Below, in pieces: positions 13,501 through 22,600 of a DNA stretch of 64,000 nt; position 1 is the stretch's first letter, and the number at the start of each line of letters is the position of its first letter. The notes beneath the pieces are model-generated. The model made no database searches. It saw only the letters and a list, made by a program, of their open reading frames with translations, and was not told the DNA's origin. A program made the position numbers and the translations under genes. Source of the DNA: Cafeteria roenbergensis (Eukaryota > Sar > Bigyra > Bicosoecida > Cafeteriaceae); contig VLTN01000029.1 in assembly GCA_008330645.1 (NCBI GenBank), forward strand, positions 62,001 through 126,000, written 5' to 3'.

Positions 13501-14857
13501 CAGGGACGCCAGCTGGCCGCCGCTGCAGCCGCCGCCGCCGCCGGGATCTCGGAGCCGGCGGCGGCCTCGGCCTCGGCCGCGGCCGGTGGCCGGAGCGGCG
13601 GCTGCAGCAGCAGCAGGTCGCCCAGCTCGGCGCTCGCGTAGCCCACGCCGCCCACGCCCCCAAACACCACCACCGCTCGCAGCGCCGCCACCCACACCGC
13701 CGAGTGGCCCGCGCGCGGCGTGAAGCAAGCGGCGTCGAGCGCGTCGGCAGCAACGCTTGCGGGCTGGTCGGACGCGCCCTCGCGCCGGGACCAGCTCGGG
13801 AGGGTGCGCGCCGACAGCTCAAACGCCGGCCGCTGCGCGTGGTACCCATGGCCGTCGACGGCGTACGCTGGGTCGAGCGGCTGCCACCACCGCCGCGCTG
13901 CCCAGTCGAGCGCCCAAACGTCAGCGTGGCGCGCCGTTGCCGAGGCGGCGCCCCCCACCACGACCAGCATGTCCGTCGCGTTTTCGACAGAGGCGGCTGA
14001 CGCCGCCGGGCCCTGCGCGTGGGCAAGCTTGCTGTCTGGCGCGAACAGCGAGCTGGCCCTCGACCGCGCCCGCGCGCGATGGGCCGCTGCAGCGCTGGCG
14101 CCATGGCGGGCATCCTCTGCAGCAAAGACGGCTGCGGGCGGATGTGCGAGGCCGCTGGCAGCCCAGCCGGGCACTCGCACGGCGGCGTGAAGCCACCTCG
14201 CGGGCGGCGCAGCGTCCAGGCTGGAGTCCAGCAGCTCCCACGCGCTGCCCGTGCTGCTGTGCGGCGCGGCCTGCGGGACGCGCACCCAGCATTGGGACGT
14301 GGGTCCAGGCGGCAGGAGCCTGCCGTCGAGTCCTGCGGCCGCGGGGGCGTTAGGGGGACAGGGGAGAGAGGGAGCAGCAACAGGGCATCGCACTTGCAGC
14401 AGCGGCGCTTGGCCGCCTTGCCGATGCGTGCCTCTGGCCTCGGCGCGCGGGGCCACGCCGATGAAGGGGGCGGCAGCAGCAGTGCCCCGGGCGAACGGAA
14501 CGCGAGCGGTGGCGGGAGGGCAGGCGGGCAGGCAAGCCGCGGGCGTGGCTGCAGCAGCGCTCGCAATGCAAGTTTGGGCAACGCCGTCCCGAACGCGACG
14601 GCACCCGCGCTCAGCCAGGGTGTGCGTGGGGGAGGGGGCGGCAGCATCGCTACTCCCCACGAGCCAGCATCGCCCTGCGACGGCGGGCCGGCATACGCCC
14701 CAGAGGCCAGTCCACGACCTCCTGTGGATGAAATAGGTTTAGGAGCAACTTGCTCACCGCCAAACACCACGGCGCACCCGTCCATCACGGTCATGGAGTG
14801 CCCCGAGAGCGGCCCGGGGGCCAAGGGCTGCAGCTTGTGAGGGGCCCCGACCCACAT
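1..14857 (-). CDS. Axonemal dynein heavy chain with N-terminal kelch propeller, IPT and filamin-like domains (outer-arm alpha-type), 3' partial
   Basis: ATP-driven microtubule motor of the flagellar outer arm. Exon 1 is 14758-14857 and exon 2 is 1-14332; the frame is open past base 1, giving about 4,810 residues. The tail begins with about six kelch blades (for example DMLVVVGG, RAVVVFGG, SMVLVGGR, MVHGGW), roughly residues 1-730. An IPT/TIG domain follows (YPPSGPVTGGMTLRLSGEGF near base 12130, closing near 11100), then a filamin-like Ig segment (WYSVKWSPPAPGAYTVRLF, near 10050). The linker starts with RQRHWDEL (near 7890). AAA1 has GPAGTGKTESVKD (Lys about 3268) and GCADEFNR; AAA2 has GPAAAGKTTAW (Lys about 3644) and LDGTVDPGWAESLNSLLDD; AAA3 has GPAGSGRSS (Arg about 4218) and LADDVSLPP. 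AAA4-6, stalk and C-terminus lie off the window. Kelch plus Ig-type tails are known from the outer-arm alpha chain of Chlamydomonas. The start is the Met just before the first kelch blade; an in-frame Met at 14923 is possible. Low-complexity inserts lengthen the protein. Confidence 0.93.
1509..1538 (-). repeat. In-frame (AGC)10 serine tract in the kelch-dynein
   Basis: Ten identical gct triplets on the plus strand encode ten serines on the minus strand. They lie between AAA3 Walker A (near 1780) and Walker B (near 1345), so the insert sits inside a motor module. Confidence 0.9.
3621..3650 (-). repeat. In-frame acidic tract (Asp-Asp-Glu repeats) between AAA1 and AAA2
   Basis: A 9-bp unit (gtcctcgtc) repeats across 30 bp and encodes alternating Asp-Asp-Glu residues about 40 residues before the AAA2 Walker A. 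Confidence 0.85.
14333..14757 (-). other. Intron 1 of the kelch-dynein gene (425 bp)
   Basis: The donor GTGAGC starts at 14757 and the acceptor CCGCAG ends at 14333, with CTAAC about 20 bases upstream of the acceptor as a candidate branch point. It is a phase-1 intron. Splicing joins the end of the first kelch strand (CAVVFGG) to LDGRLLPPG and switches from one reading frame to the frame that stays open to base 1. The short coding exon and the frame switch make this intron necessary. Confidence 0.85.
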
Positions 14858-14985
14858 GGCGACGCTGCCGCGGCGTTGGGGCTTGTGGCCGCGCCGTTTG
14901 ATCGCGGTCGTTGGACTCCGCATCGGAGGCCTGTTGTTCAAATAGGGCTGCGACTCTGGGCAGAGCCGAGTGGCGAGTGAGCAAA
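14858..14985. promoter_or_regulatory. Compact divergent promoter, kelch-dynein / alpha-SNAP
   Basis: Only 128 bp separate the two proposed start codons, which face away from each other. The stretch is visibly less G+C-rich than the flanking exons and holds an A/T-rich patch (ttgttcaaatagggctg, about 14932-14948). No certain TATA box or initiator can be named. If the dynein starts at its upstream Met (14923), the space shrinks to about 62 bp. Confidence 0.55.
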
Positions 14986-16216
14986 ATGGCAAGCAGCTCA
15001 CCCCGGCAGTCGCACGTGCGCGCTCCCGCCTGGGCCGGGATGGCCACCCAAAAGGACGTGAAGCTGGTCGTTGCCAACAAGCTGTTCGAGCGGGTGAGCC
15101 GGGGCGTGGCGTTGGCGGCGCCCTCCGGCCGCGGTGCAGGGCCGTTTCCCCGCCGTTCGGCTGCACGCAGTGTTTGCCCCGCCCCCAACTCCCCCCATTT
15201 CAACGCCCACGACCCTGTTTCCGCAGGGAGAGGCTCTCATGCGAGTGGTGGTTTCGACAACGCTTCGGATGAAGTTCAACGACGCTCTGCGGTGCTTTGA
15301 GGCGGCCGCAGACCTGTACCGCCAGCTCGGCAAATGGCGCCTCGCGGGCGCCTCCTTTGCGCAGTGCGCGGACTGCGAGCAGAAAATGCGGGAGCCGCTC
15401 TGCGCCGCGTCGTACTTTGTGGACGCCGCGGAGGCGATGCAAAAGGTGGACCCAGGAGAAGCCGTTCGGCTGTACGGCCGCGCGATTGCCGAGTACGCCG
15501 TGCTGGGCCGCTTCCACGTGTCTGCGGCGCTCCAGCGCACGGTCGCCGAGCTCTACGAGGAGGAGGAGGCGATGCATGATGCGGCGGTGGCGCACGGGTA
15601 CGCGGCAGACTACTACTTGGGCGAGGCCATGGCCGGCCAGGCCATCGCCTGCCTCCTGCGGTCCGGCCAGCTGCTCGCCATGGAGGAGCGATTCGAGGTG
15701 GCTGCCGAGACGTTTCAGCGCGCTGTCACCCTGTGCTTGGACGACAACCTGCTCAAGTTCAACTCCCCCTCCATCGCGCTCGACATCGTGCTGTGCTTCT
15801 TGTGCCTGCGCGACGACGAGCGAAGCCTCGACTTCATCGAGACGCACACGGACATGGACTTCAACTTCGCAGTGTCCAGGGAGCGGCGCTTCGCCCTGGA
15901 CATCATCCTCAACTGCCAGGAGCGCGACCGCCACTCGCTGCTAGATCACGCCTGGAACTTTGACTACGTCTGCGAGCTCAAACCCTACCGCCTCGGCATG
16001 CTGCGCGAGATCCTGGACGCGGTGCAGGAGCCGGTGGACAACTCCGAGTCCGACTCGGAGGAGAGCAAGGACTCGTGGCTCTCCGACGAAGACGCCGCCA
16101 GCGCCAAGCAGGGCACGGCGGCGGGCAGCGACGCCGGGTCGCGGAGCAGCGCTGGCTCAAGCAGGAGGTCCCGCGGAGGGTCGCGGACGAGCCTCGGGTC
16201 GGCCAGCATGGGCTAG
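14986..16216 (+). CDS. NAPA: Alpha-SNAP (soluble NSF attachment protein) with an unusual serine-rich tail
   Basis: Adaptor that recruits the NSF ATPase to SNARE complexes so they can be taken apart after membrane fusion; it works on cytosolic faces of secretory membranes. Exons are 14986-15093 and 15227-16216, giving 365 residues (the family is usually about 295). The TPR-like helical core is clear: FNDALRCFEAAADLY, CAASYFVDAAEAMQKVDP (compare alpha-SNAP's ATCFVDAGNAFKKADP), AIAEYAVLGRF and VAELYEEEEAMHDA, then YAADYYLGE. The core ends near residue 300. A tail of about 60 residues follows, first Ser/Asp/Glu-rich (DNSESDSEESKDSWLSDED) and then Ser/Arg/Gly-rich. The short acidic C-terminus ending in leucine that stimulates NSF in animals and yeast is not at the end. 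The in-frame Met at residue 19 could also be the start. Confidence 0.9.
15094..15226 (+). other. Intron of the alpha-SNAP gene (133 bp)
   Basis: GTGAGC donor and TTTCCGCAG acceptor with a pyrimidine-rich stretch before it; phase 0. Splicing joins ANKLFER to GEALMRVV, giving a continuous first helix pair as expected for SNAP proteins. Confidence 0.88.
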
Positions 16217-17404
16217 TGCGGCCGCCAACCCCCCGACGGGGACGGGCGCTGTTCGCGAATCGCCCTCGCCTCGCGCTTCTCCGTGGCGCGGCTCCCCAGC
16301 CGTGCAAGCCGAGCGAGGTGGAGCCCGAGGCAATGCCGCTCGGCCCGCCCGCCGGGGCTGGCACACTTTTCGGGAAGGAGGGCGATGGTGGGGGGGGGGG
16401 CATTTTTTCGCAAGCAGCCTCCACGGAGGCGTGTTTGCCTTGCGGTTGGGGATTTCACGCACAGGCGGCGGCTCACCCGCGACACTGCCGGTAGGTCGTT
16501 GCTCTCTGCGCGGAAGCCGGCCGGTTGCAGAGACCCCACGCGTCGCGGGGGGGGCGAGGCTGCTGGCCCCGCCCATCGGGTCGGTGGCCAGCGAGGGCCG
16601 AGCGCAGCACACGTTCTGCCCGCTGCCGGCTGGACAGCCGCCGGCGAGTGAATCCCGAGGGGGAACAGCCAAAGCGGCGCGTTTGCCGCTCAAATGCGAT
16701 GCGAGGCCGTCGTCGCACGTCTCGTGATCGCTCGCCCGGCGGTGAGCTGCTCTGAGAGTGGCGGCTGCGGCGGGATGACAAGCACCGGGCTGCTCCCCTG
16801 GGTGCTTTGAGGCTCGCGCAAACGCAACCTTTGAACGTTTGTGCGCGCAAGCAAGGCAGCCTCGAGAGCTGCCGCCTCGGCCGGTCTCAGTAGGTGTGCG
16901 TGCGCCGCAAGTCGCTTCTGGCAAGTTTGCGTGCGCTGCAAGTCGCTTCTGGCAAGTTTGCGTGCGCCGCAAGTTGCTCCCTGCGAGGTCCTGATCCAGC
17001 CGCACACCCGCAAGGTCTCCCCGCCGCACGGCAATCTCTTGAAGTCGTGCTACTCGCTCGGCCTGCGCAGCCGCTTTGCACATTGTTGCGGTCCGTTCTT
17101 TCGCACTGTGCGCCTCCAACGGGCACTGCTGCCCCAAACTTCAACACAAGCGCGTTTCTCGGCCAGCCGGGCACAGTCTGCGGGAATTTGCCTCACCCAA
17201 GCCTTGACATTCGACGCCAAGCGCAATGTGCTCATGAGCATCACCGAGGTGAGCATGGCACTGGGGGCTCGCGTAGCCCAGCACCTGCTCTGCTGGCAAC
17301 GCGGAATGGCAACGCGGAATGACAACACCCGCATGTCCCACTTTGCCGATTCGGTGCGCAGCTGCCCGAGCCGTCGGGCTCGGGCTTCAGGCACGGCTTG
17401 AGCA
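16217..17404. other. Intergenic region without a recognisable gene
   Basis: About 1.2 kb between the alpha-SNAP stop and the membrane-protein start. It contains an 11-G run (16390-16400), short tandem repeats (16898-16974) and falling G+C content toward its right end. Open frames here (for example 16841-17401 plus) translate the tandem repeats and show no domain. No tRNA-like cloverleaf or polyadenylation signal is evident by eye. Confidence 0.6.
16898..16974. repeat. 31-bp tandem repeat, about 2.5 copies
   Basis: The unit starts gcgtgcgc and ends ggcaagttt. Copies are 16898-16928 and 16929-16959, differing at one base, followed by a partial third copy whose match fades after about 15 bases. 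Confidence 0.85.
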
Positions 17405-18877
17405 ATGCACGTTTACTCTGCAGTGTTGTCGTCCACGCGAGGGATAGCTGTGACCGCGGCAGCGTCTACAGCCATCGCGGGCAGTTTGCTGTTCGTCAAA
17501 TCTGCAGCCGACGTTCTCGGGGCATCGAGCAAAACCCTTCACAAGGGCGTCTTTTTCCTTTGGGTTTCCGTATCGGTTGTGGCAGGCACCCTGGCAGTCG
17601 CCGCGGATGCGGTGATTCTGTGGCGCGGCATTCGACAGCAAGTCGTCATGGCTGGATTTTGTAGCCAAGCCGTCGTGTTACCAGCCAGCAGGCCTTCCTG
17701 GTGTGCGTCACATCAAGGGGTGCCTCAAGCTCAGAGGTGGGCAAAAGTTTGCCACATTGCTGTGGTCGGCCTTTGCAACCTCCTCCTGATCGCAGGGACT
17801 GCCTGGTTTTGGAGCATCTGGACATTTGGCGGCTGCATTCAGAACGACGCAGGTTTAATCCGAGTGGCGCAGTCACATGATCAAAATTGCTTCGATCAGC
17901 TTTTGACGGCCATTTGCTTCGTGGTTCTTGGAATCATCGTTCGATCTCTCACGGGCTTGTGGTTCCGGTACCAGACCTCCGATCAGTTCTGCGAGGCTGC
18001 TGACTTGCGAGAAGCAGAAAGGTGCATTGCCACAACCTCCATGCGCACGCCTGATTCTAGGGTTGGCTATGCCACTGCTTGTCTCAGCGAGATGGCGGAG
18101 TCTGCCGCAACAGCTGATCGCATGGAATGGACAACCGACTCTCGGAATTGGCGGCTGAACTCGACGAAAAGAAAGTTTGTCATGCAGCGCTGGGCAAAAC
18201 TCTTTCTGCTTGACAACATGCCGCAGATCGTGGAGGATGCCAACACACAATGCTCGGTGGAGAGCACTCTCACCCCCGGCGAACAGTGTGAGACATGGGT
18301 GGATCTGATGCACTGGATGTGCCAAGCCATGGGGCTGGAGCACGCTGCCGTCGTTTTCAACAGACACAATCTGTCGGCACTCAGCAGGGGCCCGGGTCGC
18401 GACTACCCAGGCGGCAAGAGTGCAGCCCAAGTTGTTTCCGAAGGCATCGACGTCATCTTTGGACGCTCTGCAGAGGGTGCAATTCGCTATCCATGGCATG
18501 CGAACCGGCCTCGCCGCAAATTCTTCTTCGTCCCACGACCTCATCGAACACTGGCCAGACTCGACAAGACCATTCAAGAGTGCGAGCTCATGGACGACCG
18601 GATCAAGTGGAGGCAACCACCCGGCGGCACGGTGAACCACGCCAGCCTCTTGGTCGTGGTGGCCATATGCTTGCACAGCAAAAGGGATTTGACTGAGAAG
18701 TTCAGAGAAAAGTTCCAAGGCACCTTGAACTTGAACTTGCCTGATCAAATGCTGAGAAGAGGGGTTCTGAGCAGTCACGTGCGCAGCGACAATTTTTTGG
18801 ACTCCTTGAGACCACTTGGTCGAGCCGTAGATGCTGCAGCAGGAGCAGAAGCAGCCGCTGGAGCAGCAGCAGAATAG
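17405..18877 (+). CDS. Predicted four-pass membrane protein of unknown function (490 aa)
   Basis: I do not recognise the family. Four hydrophobic stretches are visible near residues 13-33, 48-73, 115-140 and 165-188, followed by about 300 hydrophilic residues that probably face one side of a membrane. The soluble part is rich in Trp, His and Cys and has no nucleotide-binding or protease motif that I can see. Base composition is clearly poorer in G+C than the dynein and CCP5 genes, and the coding run is uninterrupted, so this looks like a real but accessory gene rather than a composition artefact. The last codons form an Ala/Glu-rich tail, and the stop codon coincides with sequence that matches the right end of the nearby 361-bp repeat family (AGCCACTAGGTCA), so the 3' end of the gene may have been shaped by an old insertion. 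Confidence 0.6.
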   Translation: MHVYSAVLSSTRGIAVTAAASTAIAGSLLFVKSAADVLGASSKTLHKGVFFLWVSVSVVAGTLAVAADAVILWRGIRQQVVMAGFCSQAVVLPASRPSWCASHQGVPQAQRWAKVCHIAVVGLCNLLLIAGTAWFWSIWTFGGCIQNDAGLIRVAQSHDQNCFDQLLTAICFVVLGIIVRSLTGLWFRYQTSDQFCEAADLREAERCIATTSMRTPDSRVGYATACLSEMAESAATADRMEWTTDSRNWRLNSTKRKFVMQRWAKLFLLDNMPQIVEDANTQCSVESTLTPGEQCETWVDLMHWMCQAMGLEHAAVVFNRHNLSALSRGPGRDYPGGKSAAQVVSEGIDVIFGRSAEGAIRYPWHANRPRRKFFFVPRPHRTLARLDKTIQECELMDDRIKWRQPPGGTVNHASLLVVVAICLHSKRDLTEKFREKFQGTLNLNLPDQMLRRGVLSSHVRSDNFLDSLRPLGRAVDAAAGAEAAAGAAAE

Positions 18878-19227
18878 CCACTAGGTCAACATCGGCGATC
18901 CTCGCCTCCACTCCAACCAGAACGAAGACAGCACCTTTGTGATGAGAATCTTGTGCTGCTGTCCCCTCGAGTTGAGCGGCCGCCGCCCCCAGACACCGAG
19001 ACAACCCCAGTCCCGCTCCGCCTCACGGCAGACGCGGGCCACACGACCCGCTCGCAAGCTCACCCGCTGGGCGCGCACACCGGTTCGAGACCGCGTGGGG
19101 CTCACCGGCCGCACCCGTACCCACCGCACGCGCGCGTCCCCGAGTGGTGTGTGGGCTCGATTCGATCGTTTGACCTCTCCCTCCCGTCCTTCGGGCGACC
19201 CCGTGTGGTCCCCGCTACGCCGAACTT
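18874..19227. repeat. Diverged relics of the 361-bp repeat family
   Basis: Bases 18874-18928 match the right end of the repeat (AGCCACTAGGTCA, ATCGGCGAT, TCGCCTCCACT, CCAACCAGAA, AGACAGCA) with several differences. Bases about 19065-19227 match its central part (GGTGTGTG, TCGTTTGACC, CTCCCGTCC, CGGGCGACCC) at lower identity. A CTGCTGT motif at about 18955 may be another left end. The block therefore holds at least two degraded copies placed before the intact copy that begins at 19228. Confidence 0.6.
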
Positions 19228-19588
19228 TGGAAATGATCGAAATCTAGGGCTGCTGTACAACTTGGTTGGCATCGAAACGCTACCGCTAAACCTTGCGAGC
19301 GCATGTGGCTCTGCTTTCTACGGCAGAGCTGCACCTCGCCGATCGTCAATCGTTTTGCGCCCTCCGAGAAGCGAGCGCACCCGGTGGTCTAGCCCACGTG
19401 GGCTTCCCGGGCGACCCCCCGTACCGTCTCGCGCGCGCGCCCCGTGTGGTGTGTGCGTGAACTCGTTTGACCCACCCTCCCGTCCCTCGGGCGACCCTGG
19501 CGGTCCCCGCCGAGCCGAATCTTTAGCCACTAGGTCAGCATCGGCGATTCTCGCCTCCACTCTGCCAACCAGAAATAAGACAGCAGGG
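19228..19588 (+). mobile_element. MITE-like repeat, copy A (361 bp)
   Basis: Identical over 361 bp to the copy at 21202-21562, in the same orientation. Near its ends are imperfect inverted repeats: CTGCTGT...TTGGTTGGCA at 19250-19271 and the reverse complement of CTGCTGT...CTGGTTGGCA at 19563-19586. A 22-bp head (19228-19249) lies outside the inverted repeats but is shared by both copies. It encodes no protein of its own, so it would be non-autonomous. It lies about 65 bp beyond the stop codon of the NTPase gene. No convincing target-site duplication is visible. Confidence 0.75.
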
Positions 19589-19653
19589 TCATTCGGTCAG
19601 TGTCGGGCCCTCACCCGCGCGCGGCCTCTCAACGCCCATCCAGATCAGCTCAC

Positions 19654-22600
19654 CTATTCGCCGCTGCCAGGCAGCTCAATACCACACACACGCAGCGCGT
19701 CCTCCATATCTTTCGTCATCAACTTTCGGAGGACCAGGCTGTCTGCAGGCAGCCGCAGGTCCCACACCTGGATGCTGCGCGGCTCCTTAGCTGCGCTGCC
19801 AGCCGCGCATGGAACGCCGTCTTCGAGAATGAAAGTCTCAGGGGACTCGGGAATGCGGACAAGGTCGGTGTCGCAGCCCGGGCGGGCCTCCTTGATGAGC
19901 TTCGTGGTGATGACGGACGAGCACAGGACCATTTCGGTGCATCCTCTGGCAATGTCATTGTCCATGATTCTGGCTATCAGCGACCGCTTGGCGGGGATGT
20001 CGCTCCAGGCCTTGCGGCGCTCGGGACTCGGAACGACGGCACTCTGCAGCTCCGTCGCCATTTCGAACATGCCGGTCTGCAACTTCGCCGCCGTCGCTGC
20101 CGCCATTTCCTTCGGCGCACCGGGAATCGAAGGCTCACGTGCCGTGGACTGGAGCAGAAGCACGTAAACGCAATGCTTCACCGCGAACACAACCATGACA
20201 TCCATGCCGCCCCGGTCGCGTCGATGCTTGAGGAGCTGCCACGGCTTGATCGGCTCGTCGTCCTTGTCAGCCGCCACACCTTTGAGATCCGTGCTTGTGC
20301 CTCTCCCCACCGCGATTGGCTCTAGGGCTGGCGGCGACGGAAGTGTCTCGTCATCCTTAGCAACATGGCGATGGCTGACCAGCGCAGCAGCGGCGCCATC
20401 TGTCGAGGCCGTTGCGGCAAGCCGCTCCATCAGCCGACTGGAGCACTCTCGCCCTGGCGCAAACCTAGCCATGCTAGCGGACACGAACGCCTGGAAACCA
20501 CTCTGGAGCAGCTCGGCCGCGAGCAAGCGCTCGAAGTGGTCGCTCAGAATTGGGCTTGAAGGGCTGTCCAGGGCCATCATCTCAACTGTGGTGAGAGAGG
20601 ATCCAGCGAGGACCAGCTGCACGGCAAAGGACCGCCACACTTGGCCGGGCATGACGAGTAAGTCTGTGAGAGTCCGGCCCCGAAAGAAGCCGACTTCATG
20701 CCAAAAGTCTGCCGCAGCTTCGATGCCTGGACTTGCAACTTCTTGGCTGTATCTGTCGCTGAAACGTGACACGAATCCCTCCAGCTCCTTGGTGTGCGCC
20801 GCATCGTCCCCAAAGAGCCGCCGCGATGCTGACAGCGCTGCGCTCAGCAGCGAGCGAGGGGACACGAAGTCCGACGACGTCCGGACGATCGAGCAAAACT
20901 GATTAACGCGCTTCCCACCAGCTGTCTCCAGCCCGGTGCTTGCGTTGGCTACTTCCGGCTTGAGCTGCCCGAGGGTAACCAGCCCGACTGCCTTCAGGAG
21001 GACCAGGCGTTCGGGGACAATCTTGGCAGCGATCCAGAGCTCCCGAAAGCGTCGAAACTGATGATTGAGGGCAGCCTCCATCGCGTTTTCTATGCCGCCT
21101 TGGACAACCGCGCCCCACTTTATCTGAAGGAGAGCCTGTGGACTGCCATTGGTTGCAGTCACCAAGGGCGCGATGAATTTCTGGGCCTCCTCGGTCGACT
21201 CTGGAAATGATCGAAATCTAGGGCTGCTGTACAACTTGGTTGGCATCGAAACGCTACCGCTAAACCTTGCGAGCGCATGTGGCTCTGCTTTCTACGGCAG
21301 AGCTGCACCTCGCCGATCGTCAATCGTTTTGCGCCCTCCGAGAAGCGAGCGCACCCGGTGGTCTAGCCCACGTGGGCTTCCCGGGCGACCCCCCGTACCG
21401 TCTCGCGCGCGCGCCCCGTGTGGTGTGTGCGTGAACTCGTTTGACCCACCCTCCCGTCCCTCGGGCGACCCTGGCGGTCCCCGCCGAGCCGAATCTTTAG
21501 CCACTAGGTCAGCATCGGCGATTCTCGCCTCCACTCTGCCAACCAGAAATAAGACAGCAGGGCAAAGTTTCCATGAAGCGCCTCAAGTCCGCGGAGTGCT
21601 GCCTCCACGACGTTTGCAGGAAGCTCAGACCCTCAGACTCCTCAAGATAGGGGACCGGATCGAGGGTCTGCATCTTGCTCATGTTGAACCCGTAACCGTA
21701 CGAGCTGAACGAGGAGCCGGGTGCTGCTGCATCCGCGAACTCTGGCGCACTCACGCCGCTCTCGCGGACAGCGGCACTGTGCGCATTGTCTTGCTGCAAC
21801 ACTTCTTCATTGAATCCCGATCTTCCGATAAGGCGGGGAAGGAGCGCTGAGCTGCCAGTGATCACAAACCTCATCGGGATGTTGGAGGTGTAATAGCGCC
21901 TCACAAAGTTGACAAACCTGCTGAGGACGCCCCTGTGAAGGTAGTAGTCCTGGCTCTCGTCGAAGCACAAGGTCATGCTGATCTCGGGAGTGCGATCGTG
22001 CCCGTCGAGCATGTCTCCAAACGTACCAATGCTCCGCAAGTCGATTTCAGTGAGATGATGCCACTCCATCGTCCTCATGCTCTCTGCGGCGACCTCAAGC
22101 CCAGACTTGCCACCCAAGTGGGCGTCGAGGTACCCCAGCCGATGCATGGCTCTCCACACCATGTTCTTTGGATCTCGGGCCGCACCTTCAATGATTCGGC
22201 TTTCGAGCGTCGACTGCTTGTCACCATGACCGCCGTCGATCTGCTTCTGCCCTGCACATGGGCGCAGCAAGATCACCGTGCTTCGCTCTTGGCCGTGAGC
22301 GGCTCCCAGAAATGCATTGGCGAAGCCCATCGAGAGCAGCGTCTGCGTCTTGCCGGCGCCACGAGGTCCCGTGAACCAGAAAGAGTTGCCAGCCTGGCTA
22401 GGCCACGAGCAATCGAATGCATGGCTGACTGAAGAGCCATGCCAGTCTGTGCGCCTCCTGAAGTAAACGTCAGGTCGTAGATGTTTCGCGACATTGGCAG
22501 TCTTGCCGCCCTCAGACAAGAACACCGGGGGACAGGCCGTTGCCGTGCAGTGCAGGATGTCAAAGAGTGCGGGCTGGCTGGCCAGCCAGCAGAGGTCATG

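Noticed and set aside
14722-14757. A 36-nt intron in the kelch-dynein using the acceptor at TCCACAG
   Set aside because: It would keep the first frame, which is not the one carrying the later kelch blades. The 425-nt intron joins the blades properly.
14858-15166. Upstream start of the kelch-dynein at 15166
   Set aside because: That frame overlaps the alpha-SNAP first exon and its intron, and the added residues are arginine-rich and unlike a dynein tail.
16157-17137. 326-residue frame on the minus strand
   Set aside because: It overlaps the alpha-SNAP end and the tandem repeat, and shows no domain or sensible composition.
16841-17401. 186-residue frame on the plus strand
   Set aside because: Its first part translates the 31-bp tandem repeat and the rest has no hydrophobic, helical or motif pattern.
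19228-21562. The two 361-bp direct repeats as long terminal repeats of a retroelement
   Set aside because: The DNA between them is the continuing NTPase coding region, no reverse transcriptase, integrase or primer-binding site is seen, and the repeats have inverted repeats near their ends and do not end in TG...CA.
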